Shown: piece after piece, positions 60,475 through 64,000 of the stretch
Layout of the letters: each line of letters opens with the position of its first letter
Position numbering within the stretch: position 1 is the first letter of the stretch
Translations under genes and position numbers: made by a program
Assembly: GCA_902792515.1 (NCBI GenBank)
Contig: CADAZX010000002.1
Coordinates: forward strand, 16,414 to 80,413
Direction of reading: 5' to 3'
DNA from: an uncultured Ruminococcus sp.
Lineage (GTDB): Bacteria; Bacillota; Clostridia; UBA1212
DNA: 64,000 bases
Notes under the pieces: model-generated
Seen by the model: the letters and a program-made list of their open reading frames with translations, nothing else
Databases searched by the model: none
Told to the model about the DNA's origin: nothing

Positions 60475-62550
60475 ATGAAGCCGATAAAAAAACTGTTTAT
60501 TTTACCGTCGCTCGTTTTGGCGGCGGTTTTTGCGTTCTCGGCACTCGCCGGGACGGGATGTGCGCGTTCGGGAAGCGCTAAAGCGACGCCCGGGGCGGGA
60601 AGGAAGGCGAAAAAACAGATGGAAGAGTATTTGAAAAATCCGGAGACGTTTCCGTTTTCGTTTACGTACGACGGCAGGGACGTGAAGGGGTTCGGCGCGG
60701 ACGAATTCGAGAAAAAGAGCGAAACCTCGAAAGAAGAGGCCGGGGGCACGCGGACGGAGACCGTTTTCGTGCACAAGGCGAGCGGCGCGGAGTTCAGGGT
60801 CGACGCGAAAACGTACGCGAAATTCGACGCGCTTGAGTGGACCGTCTACATCACGAACAACACGCAGGAAACAACCGGCGTTTTCGCGAAGATCAACGCC
60901 TGCGACGCCGAGTTCAAGGGCCGGAACCCGCTTCTCAAGGGCATCAACGGCGACCTCGGCGACATGTACGCGCCTTATTCGATCGACCTCAGCACAATGC
61001 CGGTCGTCAGAAACAGTGCCTCGGGAAGGCCTACGCACGGCAACTTCCCGTACTTCAACCTGGAGTACGGCGGCGGTGGCACGTTCGTGGCGATCGGCTG
61101 GCCGGGCTGCTGGCGTGCGGAGTTTATTTGCACAGAAAAGAACACCGTGAGCTTCCGGGCGGGACAGAACGAGATCGAGACTTGCCTCAGACCCGGGGAG
61201 ACCGTCAGGACGCCGCTGATCGCGTTCCTTAGGTACAACGGCCGCGACGAACAGGAGAACATGAACCTCTGGCGCCGCTGGTTTATCGACTGCAACATGC
61301 ACAGAGACACTCGCGGGCAGGTGATCCGGCCTGTTTCCGGCTGGGGCTCGGTCGTTCAGGGCTACACGACCGACATGCTTTTGAGGACTTACGAGAGCTA
61401 CAAGGCGAACGGCGTGAAGCTCGACTACATGTGGCTCGACGCGGGCTGGTACGTGAACTCGAACGGCGGCACGTGCTCGTGGCCTGAGACGGGAATGTGG
61501 AAGGTCAACGAGTCGATGTTCCCGGACAAATTCGCGGACGTGACGAAAATCCTCCACGAAAACGGCGGCAAGGCGATGCTCTGGTTCGAACCGGAGGTCG
61601 TCAGGCTGAACAAAAAGGCTTTTCTAAAGGCCAACCCGGAGTTTAAAGAGGAGTGGATGCTCGGCACCGCGGCGGCAGGCTCGTGGCTTGAAGGGCAGCT
61701 TCTGGATCTTGGCAACCCCGAACTGCGCGAGTGGCTCGAAAACAGAATTTTCACGGTCATCGACGAGGGCGGCATCGACATGTACCGCCAGGACTTCAAC
61801 GTCGACCCCGCGCCGGTCTGGGCATACTGCGACTTCGACGGCAAGGGCGTGGCGCGCACCGGAATCACCGAAAACAAATACGTGCAGGGCTACCTCCGGT
61901 TCTGGGACGACATTCTGGAACGCTATCCCGACATGACGATCGACTCCTGCGCATCGGGCGGCGGCAGAAACGACCTCGAAACGTTAAGAAGGGCGGTACC
62001 GCTCCACGAGTCCGACTTCTGGGACGGCAACCCGGACGGCTACATCGAACGTCAGGCCGTGCTCACCTCGCTGCCCGCCTGGTTCCCCTATTTTAAGCTG
62101 GAAATTCACTCCGGAGAGGAGATCTCCGAGTACCACCTGAGGGCCTGCCTCGCGCCGTGGACGAACTTCAACGTGTCCGCTTTCAGCAAGGACACGAACT
62201 GGGCAAACGTCAGAAAGGTGAAGGGCGAAAAGGACCGCATCGGCGACCTCTATTATAAAGATTTTTACCGTTTAACAGAGTTCAGCAAGGCCGGCGACGC
62301 ATGGAGAGCGTTTGAATACTGCGACACCGACGGATCCCGCGCCGCGGTGGTATGCTTCAGAGGCCCTGACAGCGGCGAGAATACGCAGACGCTCAAACTC
62401 CGCGGCCTTAACGCGCTCGCGGCTTACGACGTGAAGGACTGCGACGGCAGGATCAACATGACGGCTTTCGGCTGGGAGCTTATGGCGGGCCTCAAGGTCA
62501 GCCTTCCCGAGGCGGCGACTTCCGCGATGATCTTTGTCGACAGAAAATAA
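60475..62550 (+). CDS. Alpha-galactosidase, GH36-type lipoprotein
   Basis: A 691-residue extracellular lipoprotein: signal VLAAVFAFSALAGTGC with lipid-attachment Cys in the AGTGC box. The catalytic barrel shows KLDYMWLDAGWYV, GKAMLWFEPEVV, nucleophile block GGIDMYRQDFNVDPAP (the Asp of QDFN) and acid/base region SCASGGGRNDLETLRRAVPL followed by HESDFWDGNPDG, the GH36 arrangement. It hydrolyses alpha-1,6-galactosides such as melibiose or raffinose in relatives. Surface location implies breakdown of substrates outside. RBS GGGGGAAA is six bases before the ATG. Confidence 0.87.
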   Translation: MKPIKKLFILPSLVLAAVFAFSALAGTGCARSGSAKATPGAGRKAKKQMEEYLKNPETFPFSFTYDGRDVKGFGADEFEKKSETSKEEAGGTRTETVFVHKASGAEFRVDAKTYAKFDALEWTVYITNNTQETTGVFAKINACDAEFKGRNPLLKGINGDLGDMYAPYSIDLSTMPVVRNSASGRPTHGNFPYFNLEYGGGGTFVAIGWPGCWRAEFICTEKNTVSFRAGQNEIETCLRPGETVRTPLIAFLRYNGRDEQENMNLWRRWFIDCNMHRDTRGQVIRPVSGWGSVVQGYTTDMLLRTYESYKANGVKLDYMWLDAGWYVNSNGGTCSWPETGMWKVNESMFPDKFADVTKILHENGGKAMLWFEPEVVRLNKKAFLKANPEFKEEWMLGTAAAGSWLEGQLLDLGNPELREWLENRIFTVIDEGGIDMYRQDFNVDPAPVWAYCDFDGKGVARTGITENKYVQGYLRFWDDILERYPDMTIDSCASGGGRNDLETLRRAVPLHESDFWDGNPDGYIERQAVLTSLPAWFPYFKLEIHSGEEISEYHLRACLAPWTNFNVSAFSKDTNWANVRKVKGEKDRIGDLYYKDFYRLTEFSKAGDAWRAFEYCDTDGSRAAVVCFRGPDSGENTQTLKLRGLNALAAYDVKDCDGRINMTAFGWELMAGLKVSLPEAATSAMIFVDRK

Positions 62551-62566
62551 TGCCGGAGGGGCGGAA

Positions 62567-63889
62567 ATGAAAAGGCTTTTGATTTCAATAATTGCGGCTG
62601 CCGTGTTCGCGGCGGCTCTTTTCCCGCTTACGGCCGGAAATCCGCTTTTTCCCGTAAAAGCAGCGGACGACTACGTCCTTCTCGGCGACATGACGCCGGA
62701 AAAGCTTGTGACGCTTGACGACGGACTCTCAATAAACGAGACCGGAATGGACCCCGGAAACGGCCTGAAAATAGGCGGAAGCAAGTATGCGAAGGGCATC
62801 TCGTTCCACCCGTTCGCGGACAGGGATTCGTATATAATTTACGATATCGAGGGCGCCGGCTACAAAACGTTCTACGCTGTCGTCGGCAAGGACGAGTCGG
62901 CCGGCAGAGTCGCGGGCATCAACGCGATCGTCGGAACGTGCGTCAACGCCAAGGTCTACGTCGACGGACAGCTCGCCGCGGACAGCGGGAAACTGCCTTT
63001 CCCGGAGGTTTTTGAGTTCAAAGTAAGCGTCGAAGGCGCAAAAAAGGTCAAAATCGTGCTCGGAAGCGGCGGCGACAGCTATTTCTGCGACACAAGCTCC
63101 TGGGCCAACGCGATGTTCTCGAAGCAGAGCCCCGACGCGTTTACCGTTCCCGCGGAGATCGCGTCAACTGTCGAAACTCCTTCCCCCACGCCGTCGCCTT
63201 CCCCCGCGCCGACAAACCCGCCCGACGTCAAGGAGCGTCAGAAACTGTTCCTGAGCGACATGGCGTGGACCGCTGCCGAAAACTATCCCTCCGCCAACTA
63301 CGGAGTTCCCTCAAGGGACGCCAACTTCGCGAACGAGATGCTTTTCGTGGGCACGACCCACTTCCCGAAGGGCGTCTGCGTACACGGCAACGAGGGCAAA
63401 AACGCCTTCATCGAGGTCTCTCTCGACGGTCTTGATTTCCTCCGGTTCGGCGCGCTCTGCGGCGTTGCATACAGTGAAGCGCACTCCCTCGCGAAGGGCA
63501 GCGTCAGGTTTGTTTTCATCGCAGACGGCCGCGAGATCCACCGCACGGGACTCCTGAAGGCAGACGGAAAAACCGAAAAAGTGGTGCTCGACGTCACCGG
63601 CGTGAAAACGTTCCGGATCGAGATGGAAGACGGCGGCGACGGCGTAAACGGCGACTGGGGCGTGCTCGGCCTCGCGTGCTTCGCGAAAACGGCAGACGAA
63701 GAGGTTCTGTTCGCGACCCCGGAAACTGTTCCGACCGAAGATCCCTCTCAAGACGCGAACGACGCTCCTCACAGACTGTCTGCGGGCATAATCGCCGCGA
63801 TCGTACTGGCGGTACTCATTGTCGCGTTTGCGGCGGTCTTCACAGTCGCGAAGGTGCGCAAAGCAAAAAGGAAAACCACAGCCGCATAA
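62567..63889 (+). CDS. Secreted NPCBM-domain membrane protein
   Basis: A 440-residue protein with signal peptide RLLISIIAAAVFAAALFPLT, two NPCBM-type modules (about 35-200: GLKIGGSKYAKGISFHPFAD; about 245-395: TTHFPKGVCVHGNEGKNAFI and LDGLDFLRFGALCGVAYSEA), joined by a Pro/Thr/Ser linker, and a C-terminal helix (AGIIAAIVLAVLIVAFAAVF) with basic tail KVRKAKRK. NPCBM modules bind glycans such as beta-N-acetylgalactosamine or polygalacturonate in other species. ATG 62567 has GGAGG 7-8 bases upstream. It follows the alpha-galactosidase by 16 bases. Confidence 0.85.
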   Translation: MKRLLISIIAAAVFAAALFPLTAGNPLFPVKAADDYVLLGDMTPEKLVTLDDGLSINETGMDPGNGLKIGGSKYAKGISFHPFADRDSYIIYDIEGAGYKTFYAVVGKDESAGRVAGINAIVGTCVNAKVYVDGQLAADSGKLPFPEVFEFKVSVEGAKKVKIVLGSGGDSYFCDTSSWANAMFSKQSPDAFTVPAEIASTVETPSPTPSPSPAPTNPPDVKERQKLFLSDMAWTAAENYPSANYGVPSRDANFANEMLFVGTTHFPKGVCVHGNEGKNAFIEVSLDGLDFLRFGALCGVAYSEAHSLAKGSVRFVFIADGREIHRTGLLKADGKTEKVVLDVTGVKTFRIEMEDGGDGVNGDWGVLGLACFAKTADEEVLFATPETVPTEDPSQDANDAPHRLSAGIIAAIVLAVLIVAFAAVFTVAKVRKAKRKTTAA

Positions 63890-63905
63890 TAATTATTTGC
63901 GGTGG

Positions 63906-63956
63906 GGCTGTTAAAAAACTGGCAATTCTGCCGGGGATGTAACAGCCTCTTTTTTG
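63906..63956 (+). terminator. Terminator of the carbohydrate cluster
   Basis: GGCTGTT and AACAGCC pair, with an inner GGCA/TGCC stem, then TCTTTTTTG. It lies 17 bases after the NPCBM stop. Confidence 0.8.
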
Positions 63957-64000
63957 TTGCCATTTCGTCATATTTTGTTTGCTCTTCAATTTCCACAATA

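Overview
The window looks like part of a chromosome of an anaerobic member of the Bacillota (Clostridia), sampled around the dnaA/dnaN locus. The evidence is the dnaA-dnaN pair, the rpmH-rnpA-yidD-yidC-jag-mnmE-mnmG-rsmG block, parS sites, SigA-type promoters with a 17-bp spacer in front of many operons, strong GGAGG ribosome binding sites, and a full F-type ATP synthase operon whose c subunit has a sodium-type ion site. Gene content and the two surface-protein clusters suggest a host-associated or fermentative carbohydrate user. No rRNA, tRNA, insertion sequence or CRISPR array was seen.

Layout. 1-3.0 kb: dnaN (partial) and dnaA on the minus strand, with an oriC-like intergenic region of variant DnaA boxes beside an AT-rich stretch. 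3.0-5.4 kb: plus-strand DUF402-thyA-folA-thioesterase operon. 5.4-16.2 kb: minus-strand genes galM, tldE, tldD, rsmG, mnmG, mnmE, jag, yidC, yidD, rnpA and rpmH, with two parS sites, each followed by a similar second palindrome. 16.5-20 kb: a degenerate membrane-anchored phosphoesterase, a CapA-like protein and a PHP phosphatase. 20-28.3 kb: atpZ-I-B-E-F-H-A-G-D-C. 28.5-36.4 kb: a DUF1846 protein, xpt, then a purine-riboswitch-like leader in front of a nucleoside-type BMP ABC transporter (lipoprotein, ATPase, two permeases). 36.4-39.5 kb: two large intergenic clusters of DnaA-box-like repeats flanking a zinc-ribbon membrane protein. 39.5-44.4 kb: three secreted, membrane-anchored repeat proteins, two of which share an almost identical C-terminal anchor. 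44.5-50.7 kb: a TerD-like protein, a U32 peptidase split into two coupled genes, zapA and a putative lipoprotein. 50.9-56.4 kb: an AT-richer accessory island with a HipA-like kinase, a DUF4143 ATPase and an RloA/RloB defence pair. 57.2-63.9 kb: a carbohydrate cluster (GH2-like membrane protein, HAD phosphatase, GH36 alpha-galactosidase lipoprotein, NPCBM protein).

How the genes fit together. The first 16 kb carries replication, segregation, nucleotide precursor supply (thyA/folA), tRNA wobble modification and membrane insertion. The xpt gene and the riboswitch-led transporter together form a purine-salvage block. The most unusual signals are non-coding: the 20-bp phased array at 36.55 kb and its relatives at 39.1 kb and at oriC, the parS-plus-palindrome pairs, the divergent purine riboswitch, and the habit of this genome of filling intergenic gaps with short tandem repeats unique to each locus.
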